Assembly (NCBI RefSeq): GCF_900168045.1 | Contig: NZ_FUYY01000004.1 | Coordinates: 1-64,000, forward strand | Length of the DNA stretch: 64,000 bases | Direction: 5' to 3' | Source of the DNA: Salegentibacter holothuriorum | Lineage (GTDB): Bacteria > Bacteroidota > Bacteroidia > Flavobacteriales > Flavobacteriaceae | In this document: positions 51,285 through 61,017 of the stretch, piece by piece | How the letters are laid out: every line of letters starts with the position of its first letter | Numbering within the stretch: position 1 is the stretch's first letter | Made by a program: the position numbers and the translations under genes | The notes under the pieces: generated by a model | The model's input: the letters and a program-made list of their open reading frames with translations, nothing else | Told to the model about the DNA's origin: nothing | Databases searched by the model: none

Positions 51285-52103
51285 ATGTCTCCACAAGAAT
51301 TAACTAAACAGATCTTTAAAAAGAAATCGTTTTTATGCGTGGGACTGGATGTAGACATAGACAGGATTCCCACCTATTTGCTTTCTGAAGACGATCCTAT
51401 TTTTGAATTCAATAAAGCCATAATAGATGCTACTCATAAATTTTGTGTGGCCTATAAGCCTAATATCGCTTTTTATGAAGCCAATGGGGTTGAAGGCTGG
51501 CAGGCTTTAGAAAAGACAATAAACTATCTTCATCACGAATATCCCGAAATTTATACTATTGCTGACGCTAAGCGGGGCGATATTGGGAATACATCCAGGA
51601 TGTATGCCAAGACTTTTCTTCAAGACCTTGGGTTTGATTCGGTAACCGTGGCGCCATATATGGGAAAAGATTCGGTAGAGCCGTTTTTAGAGTTTGAAAA
51701 TAGGCAGGCAATTTTATTGGCTTTAACCTCTAATGAAGGCGCTTTCGATTTTCAAACACAGGAAGTTAATGGAGAGGAGCTTTATAAAACAGTGCTAAAA
51801 ACTTCTAAAACCTGGAAAAATTCAGAGAATTTAATGTATGTAGTAGGAGCTACCAAAGCAGAGTTCTTAAAAGAAATAAGAGAGATTATTCCAGAAAATT
51901 TTCTTTTGGTACCTGGGGTTGGAGCACAGGGTGGAAAACTGGAAGATGTTTGTAAATACGGAATGACGAAAAATGTAGGTCTCCTGGTAAATTCCTCCCG
52001 AAAAATTATTTATGCTTCAGAATCTTCGAATTTTGCTGAAATAGCCGGAGCTAAAGCTGAAGTGCTTCAGAAACAAATGGCCGAAGAGTTAAATAAGCTT
52101 TAG
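51285..52103 (+). CDS. pyrF: Orotidine 5'-phosphate decarboxylase, type 2
   Basis: 272 aa, the longer type 2 OMP decarboxylase. Converts OMP to UMP. Catalytic motif [20 protein letters not shown] with the D-x-K-x-x-D arrangement, and [14 protein letters not shown] at the N-terminus; phosphate loop [11 protein letters not shown]. Nine bases before the next gene, so probably cotranscribed with it. Confidence 0.95.
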   Translation: MSPQELTKQIFKKKSFLCVGLDVDIDRIPTYLLSEDDPIFEFNKAIIDATHKFCVAYKPNIAFYEANGVEGWQALEKTINYLHHEYPEIYTIADAKRGDIGNTSRMYAKTFLQDLGFDSVTVAPYMGKDSVEPFLEFENRQAILLALTSNEGAFDFQTQEVNGEELYKTVLKTSKTWKNSENLMYVVGATKAEFLKEIREIIPENFLLVPGVGAQGGKLEDVCKYGMTKNVGLLVNSSRKIIYASESSNFAEIAGAKAEVLQKQMAEELNKL

Positions 52104-52112
52104 TGTTTTAAG

Positions 52113-52886
52113 ATGGAAGTTAAAGATCAATTACAAAGAAAGATTTCCCTTCCAAACGTTCCCAGGCGAATTATCTCTTTAGTACCCAGTCAAACCGAAC
52201 TTCTTATAGATATGGGTTTGGAAGAACAGTTGGTTGGAATCACTAAATTTTGTGTGCATCCCAAATACCTTCGGAAAACCAAAACCATTGTAGGGGGAAC
52301 AAAGCAGGTTAAGATTGAAAAAATCAAAGCTTTAGAGCCAGATATTATTCTCTGTAATAAAGAGGAGAATACCAAAGAAATGGTGACAGCGCTGGAAAAA
52401 ATTGCTCCCGTGCACGTTTCAGATATTGTAAAAATTGAAGATTCCTTTGAGTTGATGAAGCAGTATGGCGAGATTTTTCGCAAAGAAGCTTTGGTGGAAA
52501 CTATGGTTAATTCTGTAATAAAAAAAATTGAGGTGCTACAGGAACAACTCAAAGATAAATCTATTAGAAAAGTAGCTTATTTTATTTGGAAGAAACCTTT
52601 AATGGTTGCCGGGAAAGACACGTTTATAGATGAACTTTTAAAGCTGAATAAATTTGAAAATGTGTTTAATACCTCTAGATATCCGGAAACCTCTTTTGAA
52701 GAATTAAAAGTTAAAAATCCTGATTTATTACTACTTTCATCTGAGCCATTTCCCTTTGAGGAAAAGCATAAAGAATACTTTTCAGACCTAAATATAGAAA
52801 TTGAATTGGTAGATGGCGAATATTTTAGTTGGTATGGTTCCCGATTGGTAAAAGCAATGGACTATTTTAGAACAATCAATTTTTAA
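52113..52886 (+). CDS. Helical-backbone metal/cobalamin-receptor-like protein without export signal
   Basis: 257 aa. Class III substrate-binding-protein fold, as in BtuF/FhuD: RRIISLVPSQTELLIDMG, VGGTKQVKIEKIKALEPDII, and FIDELLKLNKFENVFN. The N-terminus (MEVKDQLQRKISL) is hydrophilic and there is no signal peptide or lipobox, so it is predicted cytoplasmic. No ABC permease genes nearby. It may bind a corrinoid or chelate inside the cell, or have another role. Its last bases overlap the convergent next gene. Confidence 0.82.
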   Translation: MEVKDQLQRKISLPNVPRRIISLVPSQTELLIDMGLEEQLVGITKFCVHPKYLRKTKTIVGGTKQVKIEKIKALEPDIILCNKEENTKEMVTALEKIAPVHVSDIVKIEDSFELMKQYGEIFRKEALVETMVNSVIKKIEVLQEQLKDKSIRKVAYFIWKKPLMVAGKDTFIDELLKLNKFENVFNTSRYPETSFEELKVKNPDLLLLSSEPFPFEEKHKEYFSDLNIEIELVDGEYFSWYGSRLVKAMDYFRTINF

Positions 52887-53065
52887 TGGTCTATTTTATC
52901 GTACTGCATTCTTCTAAGTTCCTCTAGAATTTTTTTTGCTCTCTCATTCAATCGGTCGCTTTCCGCTTTATCGGTAAGTGCCAACTTATAAGATTTGTGC
53001 ATAAGATGTGTGTACTTATCACAAAGGCATTCTTCTGTAGATTTTGTTTCAAAGATTTTGAACAT
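52883..53065 (-). CDS. Lacal_2735-type small protein
   Basis: 60 aa from the ATG at 53065 (MFKIFETKSTEECLCDKYTH). A longer frame starting at 53122 is rejected because an exact promoter -7 box lies inside it at 53088-53095. Helical, charged: KSYKLALTDKAESDRLNERAKKILEELRRM, matching the small Flavobacteriia family annotated Lacal_2735 as I recall it. Function unknown; cytoplasmic. Confidence 0.8.
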   Translation of the reverse strand: MFKIFETKSTEECLCDKYTHLMHKSYKLALTDKAESDRLNERAKKILEELRRMQYDKIDH

Positions 53066-53087
53066 AATTTTGTTTTCGTCTTTGATG

Positions 53088-53095
53088 CAAAGATA
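53088..53095 (-). promoter_or_regulatory. -7 promoter box of the Lacal_2735-type gene
   Basis: Minus strand TATCTTTG, an exact TAnnTTTG, 23 bases before the chosen start; it fixes the start codon. Confidence 0.6.
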
Positions 53096-53232
53096 GGAGT
53101 CAGCACCGCAAAGGATTGCCAAGTATGCGTTAATCTTAATCTAAAATATTTTTCTTTATTCTTTAAAATGTTAAAAAATTAGATAAACGGTTTTTTAGAA
53201 GATTTGTCTAAATTTTAGCATATAGCTTTAAA

Positions 53233-53940
53233 CTAATATTGCCTGTCTTGTAGCGCAAATACTCGCTTTAGTAATCCAGTAGTTCTTGCAGAAACTTTTT
53301 CCCTAATTTCTTTTTCCTCAATAGCAATCATAGTATACACTCCTTCAAGAGCCTCTTTGGTAACATAATCTGCAAGATCTGGATTAACATTGTTGGTTAG
53401 AGGTAAACTATTATATCGGTTAATAATATCACCCCAAACCCTGGTAGCGCCCACTTTCTCCAGTGAATTAGTTACTACCGGATTGAAATTACTATAAAGT
53501 GGTTCTTCGGTTTTACTGGTAAGATATAAAGTGGCCGCATCATTTTGGCCCAATAAAATATCCCTGGCATCATTAAACGTAATCTCTTTTACGGCATTCA
53601 CGAAAATAGGAGTTGCTTCTTTAACTGCTTCTTCTGCAGCCCTGTTTAGTACTTTTAGACCTTCATCGGCTAAAGCGCCTAAACCCACATCTCGAAGTGT
53701 TTCATCTACTTTTTGCAATTCTGTGGGAAGCGTTATTCTTACCAATTCATTACTATAGAATCCGTTTTCTTTGGTGAGTTTGGTGACTTGCTTTTCAATG
53801 CCCATATCTAAAGCCTCTCGTAAACCTGAAGCTATTTCAGTATTACTTACGCCTACTTGTGGGTATTGACTGGCAATTTCCTGAAGTTCAGCACAAGATG
53901 AAAATAATAAAATACTAAGGATAAGGCATAATTTTTTCAT
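53233..53940 (-). CDS. DUF4197 lipoprotein
   Basis: 235 aa. Lipobox LLFSSCAEL after a short hydrophobic segment. Mature part: EIASGLREALDMGIEKQV, VGLGALADEGLKVLNRAAEEAV, ARDILLGQNDAATLYLTSKTEEPLYSNF, and EGVYTMIAIEEKEIR, all DUF4197 features. Periplasmic, mostly helical. Function unknown. Monocistronic with its own -7 box. Confidence 0.9.
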   Translation of the reverse strand: MKKLCLILSILLFSSCAELQEIASQYPQVGVSNTEIASGLREALDMGIEKQVTKLTKENGFYSNELVRITLPTELQKVDETLRDVGLGALADEGLKVLNRAAEEAVKEATPIFVNAVKEITFNDARDILLGQNDAATLYLTSKTEEPLYSNFNPVVTNSLEKVGATRVWGDIINRYNSLPLTNNVNPDLADYVTKEALEGVYTMIAIEEKEIREKVSARTTGLLKRVFALQDRQY

Positions 53941-53956
53941 TGCGTTGCTTTTTTTA

Positions 53957-53964
53957 CAAATGTA
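53957..53964 (-). promoter_or_regulatory. -7 promoter box of the DUF4197 gene
   Basis: Minus strand TACATTTG, an exact TAnnTTTG, 17 bases before the start codon, so the leader is very short. Confidence 0.55.
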
Positions 53965-54004
53965 TCATTTTTGTACGAAGATGAATTGGCCTGGAAAAAA
54001 GCTA

Positions 54005-54856
54005 CTAGGTAAAAACTATAGTCTTGTTGTTAAAAACCAGTGTTTTTCTCTCAATATGGTATTTTATTCCATTGGCTAAAACAATTTTTTCTAAGTCCCT
54101 TCCTTTTAAAATAAGGTCTTTAATTGAATGGCTATGTGAAATGCGGGTAATATCCTGTTCAATTATTGGGCCTGCGTCGAGCTCTTCAGTTACATAATGA
54201 CTGGTAGCTCCAATTATTTTCACACCTCTTTTGTAGGCCAGGTGGTATGGCTTAGCCCCGGCAAAGGCAGGTAAGAAAGAGTGATGAATATTAATGATTC
54301 TATTCGGAAAGGCTGCTATTAAAGATTTTGGGATAATTTGCATATACCTGGCCAGCACAATAAAATCTACTTTTTCCTTTTGAAGCAATTCTAGCTGTTT
54401 TTCAGCAGCTTCTTCTTTTGTATTAGCTGTTACAGGAATATGATAAAACGGAATTCCAAAATTTTGCGCTACCTGTTCAAGGTCTTTGTGGTTGCTAATA
54501 ATTAAGGGAATAGACACCTTGAGTTCGCCCGATTTATACCTGCCTAAAATATCATATAGGCAATGATCATATTTAGAAACAAAAACTGCCATTCTGGGTT
54601 TTGCATCGGCTGAGTACATTTCCCAGGACATATTGTATTTTTCAGCTACAGTTTCCTTAAATTCCTCTTTAGTGTTGCTAATACTGGTTTGAGCAGTAAA
54701 CTCACATTCTAAACGCATAAAGAAAACAGTATTCTCTAAATCTACATATTGATCTATATAATTAATATTGCCGTGCCTTTTGTAAAAGAAGGAAGTAACA
54801 TTGGCAATAATTCCAGAAGTATCGGGACAATGAATTAGGAGCGTAATTTTTGGCAT
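54005..54856 (-). CDS. purU: Formyltetrahydrofolate deformylase
   Basis: 283 aa. N-terminal ACT domain (ITLLIHCPDTSGIIANVTSFFYKRHGNINYIDQYVD) and a formyltransferase-like catalytic domain with IINIHHSFLPAFAGAKPYHLAYKRGV and GATSHYVTEELDAGPIIEQD. Hydrolyses 10-formyl-THF to THF and formate, which balances one-carbon and purine pools. Divergent from icmF. Confidence 0.95.
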   Translation of the reverse strand: MPKITLLIHCPDTSGIIANVTSFFYKRHGNINYIDQYVDLENTVFFMRLECEFTAQTSISNTKEEFKETVAEKYNMSWEMYSADAKPRMAVFVSKYDHCLYDILGRYKSGELKVSIPLIISNHKDLEQVAQNFGIPFYHIPVTANTKEEAAEKQLELLQKEKVDFIVLARYMQIIPKSLIAAFPNRIINIHHSFLPAFAGAKPYHLAYKRGVKIIGATSHYVTEELDAGPIIEQDITRISHSHSIKDLILKGRDLEKIVLANGIKYHIERKTLVFNNKTIVFT

Positions 54857-54997
54857 AACACGGCTTTAAGGTCCTAAAATTAAACATTTCATGTTGGTTC
54901 AAAATAGCAGAAATGAGAATTATATTAATATCATAGTAGGAGCTTAAGAATTACAATTTTCGTAAATTGCAGGTCCAAAATTCAGAGATAATTAGCA

Positions 54998-57900
54998 ATG
55001 GAACAACAAAAGCCATATACCCCTAAAAATAAAATAAGAATCGTAACCGCAGCTTCGCTCTTTGATGGGCACGATGCCGCTATAAATATAATGCGTCGTA
55101 TTATTCAATCTACAGGAGTAGAGGTAATTCATCTTGGTCACGACCGTAGTGTAGACGAGGTTGTGAACTGCGCTATACAGGAAGATGCACAAGCTATTGC
55201 GATGACTTCCTACCAGGGTGGGCACACAGAGTATTTTAAGTATATGCACGATTTACTTCAGGATAAAAACGCCGGTCATATCGCTATTTTTGGTGGTGGG
55301 GGTGGAGTAATTCTTCCTGAAGAGATAAAAGAATTGATGGACTACGGAATAACCCGGATTTACGCACCAGATGATGGGCGAGAAATGGGACTCCAGGGAA
55401 TGATCAATGATATGGTGAAGCGGGTAGATACTGAAACTCGCGACTTGGTTGAAGAAAAATCTGTTGCTGAAGATTTAAAGAATAAGAATGTAAATACTAT
55501 TGCCAGACTGATTTCCCTGGCTGAAAATAAGCACGATACTTTTCTACAGCATTTCCATCCGTTAAAAAAGGCAACCGATAAGAGTGAAATTCCGGTTCTT
55601 GGAATTACAGGAACAGGTGGTTCTGGAAAATCTAGTTTGGTAGATGAGTTGGTACGCCGATTTTTAGGTGATTTCCCAGAAAAAAACATCGGAATTATTT
55701 CAGTAGATCCTTCTAAAAGAAAAACCGGCGGCGCTTTATTGGGAGATAGGATTAGGATGAATGCCATAAACAATAAACACGTTTATATGCGTTCCCTGGC
55801 TACCCGCCAATCTAACCTGGCGCTTTCTAAACACGTGGCTGAAGCTGTTGAGGTTTTAAAAGCGGCTGAATTTGATTTGATTATCCTGGAAACATCAGGA
55901 ATTGGCCAAAGTGATACCGAGATTATGGATCATTCTGACGTAGCTCTATACGTAATGACGCCAGAATTTGGAGCCGCTACTCAGTTAGAAAAAATCGACA
56001 TGTTAGATTTCGCCGATTTAGTGGCTATCAATAAATTTGATAAACGTGGAGCTCAGGATGCCTTGCGTGATGTAAAAAAACAATATCAGCGAAATCACCA
56101 ATTATGGCATGAAGACGCTGAAAAACTTCCGGTTTTTGGAACCATCGCCTCTCAGTTTAACGATCCTGGGATGAATACCCTATATCGTCAAATTATGGAT
56201 AAGATTGCTGAAAAAACCAAAGCTGATTTGAATTCTACCTTTGAGATTTCAGCAGAAATGAGTGAGAAGATCTTTGTAATTCCACCAAAACGAACACGTT
56301 ATCTTTCAGAAATTGCCGAAAATAATAGAAGCTACGATGAGAAAGCCGCTAACCAGGCTGAAGTGGCGCAGAAACTATACGGAGTTTTTAAAACTATCGA
56401 GTCGGTTTCAGGTTTGGAAATGACAAACAATCAATCTAAATATTTAGAAAAACACGGAATTAATCAGGAGGAAATAAATGAGTTTGCCGAAGATTCCCAA
56501 AAGGATTTTCTAAAATTACTTTTCGCAGAATTTGACCGGGTAAAAATGGATTTAGATCCTTACAACTGGGAAGTGATCCAGGGCTGGCAGGAAAAGGTGA
56601 ATAAATATGTAGAACCTATTTATTCATTCAAAGTTCGCGATAAAGAGATAAAAATAGATACGCATACCGAGTCGCTTTCGCATACTCAAATTCCAAAAGT
56701 TTCACTTCCAAAATATAAAGCCTGGGGCGATATTTTAAAATGGTGTCTTCAGGAAAATGTTCCGGGAGAATTTCCATATACCGCAGGTCTTTATCCGTTT
56801 AAAAGGCAGGGCGAAGATCCTACAAGAATGTTTGCCGGTGAAGGTGGGCCAGAGCGTACGAACCGCAGGTTTCATTATGTGAGTATGGGATTACCTGCAA
56901 AAAGGCTTTCTACCGCTTTTGATTCTGTAACGCTTTACGGAAATGATCCAGATGAACGTCCCGATATTTATGGGAAAATTGGAAATTCCGGGGTTTCTAT
57001 TTGCTGTTTAGATGATGCTAAAAAGCTTTATTCAGGCTTTGATCTTGCAGATGCTATGACATCGGTAAGTATGACGATAAATGGACCTGCGCCTATGCTG
57101 CTTGGTTTCTTTATGAATGCGGCCATAGATCAGCAATGTGAGAAATATATTAAAGAAAACGGACTAGAAGACAAGGTTGAAGCAAAATATAAAGAGCTTT
57201 ATGATGATCGCGATTTAGACCGTCCCGTTTATCGCGGGGAACTACCCGAAGGAAACAACGGACTTGGCTTAATGCTTTTAGGGCTTACAGGGGACCAGGT
57301 TCTGCCGGCAGAGGTTTACGAAGACATCAAAGAGAAAACTATTAGCGTGGTTCGCGGAACCGTTCAGGCTGATATTTTAAAAGAAGACCAGGCGCAAAAC
57401 ACCTGTATCTTTTCTACGGAATTCGCTTTGCGTTTAATGGGCGATGTTCAGGAACATTTTATTAAAGAAAAAGTAAGAAACTTTTATTCGGTTTCAATTT
57501 CAGGATATCATATTGCTGAAGCGGGTGCAAATCCAATTACACAGTTGGCTTTTACCCTGGCCAATGGTTTCACTTACGTGGAATATTACTTGAGCAGGGG
57601 AATGGATATCAATAAATTCGGGCCAAATCTTTCTTTCTTCTTTTCTAACGGAATAGATCCCGAATATGCTGTAATAGGAAGAGTGGCACGTAAAATTTGG
57701 TCTAAAGCACTGAAACATAAGTACGAAGCAAACCCAAGGGCACAAATGTTGAAATATCATATTCAAACTTCAGGAAGATCGTTGCACGCCCAGGAAATAG
57801 ATTTTAATGATATTAGAACAACGCTTCAGGCACTTTACGCGATCTATGATAACTGTAATTCATTACATACCAATGCGTATGATGAAGCGATCACCACTCC

Positions 57901-58453
57901 TACCGAAGCATCGGTGAGAAGAGCGATGGCGATTCAGTTAATTATTAATAAGGAGTTAGGACTTGCTAAAAATGAAAACCCAATTCAGGGCTCTTTCATT
58001 ATTGAAGAATTAACCGATCTGGTAGAAGAAGCCGTTTTAACCGAATTTGACCGAATTACAGAAAGAGGCGGAGTTCTTGGTGCGATGGAAACCATGTACC
58101 AACGTGGGAAAATTCAGGAGGAAAGTTTGCATTACGAAACTTTAAAACATAATGGCGATTACCCAATTATAGGGGTAAATACCTTCTTAAGTTCTACCGG
58201 TTCGCCAACGGTTACTCCTGGCGAAGTGATTAGAGCCACAGAAGAAGAGAAGCAACATCAGCTTAAAACTTTGACTACGCTTCATAAAGCCAAAGAAGAT
58301 TTGGCTGAAGAAGCTTTAGAGAAAATCAAAGAGGCGTCTATTAAAAATGAAAATATTTTTAAAGAGTTGATGGAAGCCACCAAAGTATGTTCGCTGGGGC
58401 AAATAACCCAGGCAATGTTTGAGGTTGGTGGACAGTATAGAAGAAATATGTAA
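54998..58453 (+). CDS. icmF: Isobutyryl-CoA mutase fused (IcmF), B12-dependent
   Basis: 1151 aa, three parts as in IcmF: cobalamin-binding domain (about 10-145) with [11 protein letters not shown], the D-x-H-x-x-G-like motif being altered at its last position here; MeaB-like GTPase chaperone (about 190-420) with [14 protein letters not shown] and [18 protein letters not shown]; and the mutase TIM-barrel (about 560-1150) with [20 protein letters not shown]. The FAGEG form at the substrate entrance fits isobutyryl-/butyryl-CoA isomerisation rather than methylmalonyl-CoA mutase (which has YAGFSTA). Links branched-chain acid and butyrate metabolism. Confidence 0.92.
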   Translation: MEQQKPYTPKNKIRIVTAASLFDGHDAAINIMRRIIQSTGVEVIHLGHDRSVDEVVNCAIQEDAQAIAMTSYQGGHTEYFKYMHDLLQDKNAGHIAIFGGGGGVILPEEIKELMDYGITRIYAPDDGREMGLQGMINDMVKRVDTETRDLVEEKSVAEDLKNKNVNTIARLISLAENKHDTFLQHFHPLKKATDKSEIPVLGITGTGGSGKSSLVDELVRRFLGDFPEKNIGIISVDPSKRKTGGALLGDRIRMNAINNKHVYMRSLATRQSNLALSKHVAEAVEVLKAAEFDLIILETSGIGQSDTEIMDHSDVALYVMTPEFGAATQLEKIDMLDFADLVAINKFDKRGAQDALRDVKKQYQRNHQLWHEDAEKLPVFGTIASQFNDPGMNTLYRQIMDKIAEKTKADLNSTFEISAEMSEKIFVIPPKRTRYLSEIAENNRSYDEKAANQAEVAQKLYGVFKTIESVSGLEMTNNQSKYLEKHGINQEEINEFAEDSQKDFLKLLFAEFDRVKMDLDPYNWEVIQGWQEKVNKYVEPIYSFKVRDKEIKIDTHTESLSHTQIPKVSLPKYKAWGDILKWCLQENVPGEFPYTAGLYPFKRQGEDPTRMFAGEGGPERTNRRFHYVSMGLPAKRLSTAFDSVTLYGNDPDERPDIYGKIGNSGVSICCLDDAKKLYSGFDLADAMTSVSMTINGPAPMLLGFFMNAAIDQQCEKYIKENGLEDKVEAKYKELYDDRDLDRPVYRGELPEGNNGLGLMLLGLTGDQVLPAEVYEDIKEKTISVVRGTVQADILKEDQAQNTCIFSTEFALRLMGDVQEHFIKEKVRNFYSVSISGYHIAEAGANPITQLAFTLANGFTYVEYYLSRGMDINKFGPNLSFFFSNGIDPEYAVIGRVARKIWSKALKHKYEANPRAQMLKYHIQTSGRSLHAQEIDFNDIRTTLQALYAIYDNCNSLHTNAYDEAITTPTEASVRRAMAIQLIINKELGLAKNENPIQGSFIIEELTDLVEEAVLTEFDRITERGGVLGAMETMYQRGKIQEESLHYETLKHNGDYPIIGVNTFLSSTGSPTVTPGEVIRATEEEKQHQLKTLTTLHKAKEDLAEEALEKIKEASIKNENIFKELMEATKVCSLGQITQAMFEVGGQYRRNM

Positions 58454-58464
58454 GCAGAGAGCCA

Positions 58465-58498
58465 CATTCTCAAAGCAAAAAGCTTTGAGAATGTGTGC
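58465..58498 (+). terminator. Stem-loop after icmF
   Basis: Perfect 13-bp stem ACATTCTCAAAGC / GCTTTGAGAATGT with loop AAAAA, 12 bases after the stop. No T-run follows, so it may act as a transcript stabiliser rather than a terminator. Confidence 0.65.
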
Positions 58499-58551
58499 GA
58501 ATCGCTTATCCCGATGAGCTTAGCGAATCACAGCTTTAATCCCTCCAGAGG

Positions 58552-58636
58552 GTTTAATTCCCCGAGGCTAGCCTCGAAATTTCAAAAAGTTTTTTCCAAT
58601 TCATACCGCATGGGCTTGCCCCAAGGTTTTTGACTA
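58552..58636. repeat. REP/BIME-like repeat, headless copy 11
   Basis: Hairpin 1 CCCGAGGCTAGCCTCGAAAT, spacer with TTTTTTCCAATT, hairpin 2 TACCGCATGGGCTTGCCCCA, end TTTTTGACT. The palindromic head is missing; TTTAATCCCTCCAGAGGG stands in its place. Confidence 0.75.
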
Positions 58637-58656
58637 TAGAGTTATTGATAAATCAT

Positions 58657-58690
58657 CCCAATGGGCGAAAGCTTCATTGGGATTTTTGAT
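58657..58690 (+). terminator. Terminator upstream of the marC gene
   Basis: Stem CCCAATG / CATTGGG around an 11-base loop, then ATTTTTGATTTT. Ends icmF transcripts. Confidence 0.82.
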
Positions 58691-58821
58691 TTTAAGCTAG
58701 TTCTTACTTTAGAAATTCAATCCTGTAACAAAATAATTCCCACTGTGATTTCTTCAATTTTCTAAAAATTCGATATGTTAATCACTAAGTTTTAAGGTGC
58801 TTAAAACTTTTGTCTTTTTTG

Positions 58822-58853
58822 TTGGGTGGGGCTAATTTTTCAGATTAATTTTG
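58822..58853 (+). promoter_or_regulatory. Bacteroidota promoter of the marC gene
   Basis: TTG at 58822-58824 and TAATTTTG at 58846-58853, 21 bases apart; ATG is 52 bases further. The interval 58691-58821 shows no other feature. Confidence 0.55.
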
Positions 58854-58905
58854 CAGATTGTTAAATTGCAACTTGTAACTACGTAAGTGAAAAAAATATA
58901 AATCT

Positions 58906-59520
58906 ATGGAAAATATCTGGTTATACGCTATAGGGGCGTTCACAGCATTTTTCGCGATCAATAATCCAATTGGAAATATCCCAATATTCCTTAGCTTAAC
59001 TAAACAAGCCGATGGAAAAAGGAAGCGGTTTATTTCTAAAAAAGCGACTTTCACAGCCTTTGTGATCGTAACAGGATTTGTACTACTAGGTAAATATATC
59101 TTTCAGCTTTTTGGATTAACTATTCCTGCCTTTAAAATTACAGGTGGGATTTTAGTGTTTTTTGTTGGTTTTGAAATGATAAGGGCGCAACAATCCAGTA
59201 TTGATAACCAGACAGAAGTAGATTTTAACGAAGGAATTTCTATCTCTCCTTTGGCAATTCCAATTCTTGCTGGTCCTGGAACAATTGTTACAGCGGTAAA
59301 CTACACCACAACTGCAAGCTATATGGATATGGGGATTATTGTGGCAATGTTTGCTTTAATAATGTTTTTAAATCACCTGGCTTTTATTTCCAGTGAGTAT
59401 TTAGTGCGTTTTATTGGTCAAAATAAGATTATTGTGATCGAAAAAATAATGGGACTAATAATAGCAATTATTGGAACCAACATGCTCATAGAAGGTGTGA
59501 AACTAGCTTTTTATGAATAA
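58906..59520 (+). CDS. MarC-family integral membrane protein
   Basis: 204 aa, six TM helices. Family motifs: FFAINNPIGNIPIFLSLT near the N-terminus and SPLAIPILAGPGTIVTAV in the centre, with KIMGLIIAIIGTNMLIEGV at the end. Members were once linked to multiple antibiotic resistance, a role not confirmed; transport function is unknown. Convergent with the next gene. Confidence 0.93.
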   Translation: MENIWLYAIGAFTAFFAINNPIGNIPIFLSLTKQADGKRKRFISKKATFTAFVIVTGFVLLGKYIFQLFGLTIPAFKITGGILVFFVGFEMIRAQQSSIDNQTEVDFNEGISISPLAIPILAGPGTIVTAVNYTTTASYMDMGIIVAMFALIMFLNHLAFISSEYLVRFIGQNKIIVIEKIMGLIIAIIGTNMLIEGVKLAFYE

Positions 59521-59530
59521 CAGATCTTAA

Positions 59531-59935
59531 TTAACTTCTTCTAAGTTGTTGAGTCCAATCAGCGATCATTTTATCAAAAAGATGAATTTCTTTCTTCAAT
59601 AGAATTAAAAACTCACTTTCTCTTACGCCAGAAAATTCAAGGTTTTTACAGAGTAATTTTAAGCTTTTGCTTGCTTTTCTAATGTTTCTAACACGTTCTA
59701 ATCTGGAGCTATAGTTTTTTGCTGTTGCTACAGAGGCAACACCGGGAGCAAGTAGTAGAGATTCATTAACCAGGTCTCCTGCATATCTATCTTTTGGGCA
59801 GGCAGAAATACTCATTTCCAACACATGCTTATCTTGCGTAAAATGTATTGCCATCGCCCTGGAAAGTTTAAAGATCTCTAAAGCTTTATGGTAAACCGGT
59901 GATTGGTTGGTATTGTATGGAAAAACCTGTGACAT
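59531..59935 (-). CDS. Four-helix-bundle protein (23S rRNA IVP-like)
   Basis: 134 aa, all helical. SPVYHKALEIFKLSRAMAIHF, MSISACPKDRYAGDLVNESLLLAPGV and LLKKEIHLFDKMIADWTQQL follow the four-helix-bundle family first found in 23S rRNA intervening sequences. Here it is free-standing, not in an rRNA gene. Forms pentamers in known structures; function unknown. Confidence 0.8.
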   Translation of the reverse strand: MSQVFPYNTNQSPVYHKALEIFKLSRAMAIHFTQDKHVLEMSISACPKDRYAGDLVNESLLLAPGVASVATAKNYSSRLERVRNIRKASKSLKLLCKNLEFSGVRESEFLILLKKEIHLFDKMIADWTQQLRRS

Positions 59936-60011
59936 TAGTTATTAATTTCAGCATAAAATTAAAGAGAAATTAAATAGCTCCACTTAATGTTTTAAGCTCA
60001 GAAATATATTT

Positions 60012-60019
60012 TACCTTTG
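60012..60019 (+). promoter_or_regulatory. -7 promoter box of the Lrp-type gene
   Basis: TACCTTTG, an exact TAnnTTTG, 33 bases ahead of the start codon. Confidence 0.55.
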
Positions 60020-60051
60020 ATTAAATGGTATTACTTATATAAAACTTTAAT

Positions 60052-60507
60052 ATGCAAACTGATGAACTTAATTGGGCTATTTTAATCCGCTTACAAGAAA
60101 ACGCCAGATATTCTTTTGCTAAAATTGGACGGGAAATAGGGCTTAGCTCTCCTGCAGTAGCAGAAAGAGTAAAAAAAATGGAAGATGCGGGAATTATAAA
60201 GGGTTATAAGACTCAAATATCTTATCATCAAACAGGCTACCAGTTAAAAGCTATAATTACCCTTCGCGCCTTTATGGGAAGATTAAAACCTTTTTTGGAA
60301 AAGGTGAAAGAATTTAAAGAGGTGATTAACTGTTATCGTATCACAGGGAATGAAAATATTATCATGGAAGTTGTTTTGAGAAACCAGGCTCATTTGGAAG
60401 AATTTATAGATAAACTAATCACTTATGGTGAAACCAAAACCCATATTGTGCTGTCTCAGGTGGTAGCATTCGCTCCAATAGATAAGAATACCACAAAATT
60501 ATCTTAA
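60052..60507 (+). CDS. Lrp/AsnC-family transcriptional regulator
   Basis: 151 aa. N-terminal helix-turn-helix LNWAILIRLQENARYSFAKI, IGLSSPAVAERVKKMEDAGIIKGY, then the RAM/AsnC effector domain (YRITGNENIIMEVVLRNQAHLEEFIDKL). Responds to an amino acid or related ligand; targets not known. Expected basic-leading end TTKLS. Stands alone. Confidence 0.95.
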   Translation: MQTDELNWAILIRLQENARYSFAKIGREIGLSSPAVAERVKKMEDAGIIKGYKTQISYHQTGYQLKAIITLRAFMGRLKPFLEKVKEFKEVINCYRITGNENIIMEVVLRNQAHLEEFIDKLITYGETKTHIVLSQVVAFAPIDKNTTKLS

Positions 60508-60716
60508 TTTTTGACAGGCATTTATTTTAATGCTATTCTAATGGGTCGTTTTTAATTCTATTATTATGCTTTTCAGTTAAAATACATGCTTTTTTGCGTC
60601 TATTTTAACTAAAACCTGATTGCTATATTCGGTTTAGTTAAATAATAGCAAATTGTAATTTTATTAATAGCACAACGACTATACTCTCGCTATTTTTACC
60701 AAAAAGAAATTGCATT

Positions 60717-60911
60717 ATGAGAAAGTATAGTACATTGTTCCTAATTATAGCAGCCTTAACCGGTGCGATAGGATTTTCCGGTTTAAATTTTGCCGGTATT
60801 GAAGTAGTGAGGGTTTTGTTTTTAATCTTTGCAGATTTACTTGTAGTTTCGTTAGTTGCCCGTCTTTTCTTTAAAAACGACAATTTAAGATTACAACGCG
60901 TTAAAAAATAA
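60717..60911 (+). CDS. DUF1328-like small membrane protein
   Basis: 64 aa, two TM helices (YSTLFLIIAALTGAIGFSGL; IEVVRVLFLIFADLLVVSLV) separated by a short Gly-rich turn. This matches the small DUF1328/YtjA pattern. Inner membrane; function unknown. Its terminator follows 27 bases after the stop. Confidence 0.7.
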   Translation: MRKYSTLFLIIAALTGAIGFSGLNFAGIEVVRVLFLIFADLLVVSLVARLFFKNDNLRLQRVKK

Positions 60912-60937
60912 AATATAGCATCTATAATATTTATGTG

Positions 60938-60966
60938 GCCTTCATCTTATGATGAGGGCTTTTTTT
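60938..60966 (+). terminator. Terminator of the DUF1328-like gene
   Basis: Stem GCCTTCATC / GATGAGGGC (one G-T pair), loop TTAT, then seven T. Confidence 0.9.
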
Positions 60967-61017
60967 ATGCATGATCTTTGATATCTATGCTTATATTTAT
61001 ATTAATTATGTGATGTT

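Noticed and set aside
53065-53122. Upstream extension of the Lacal_2735-type protein
   Set aside because: An exact promoter -7 box (53088-53095) lies inside it, so the inner ATG is the likely start.
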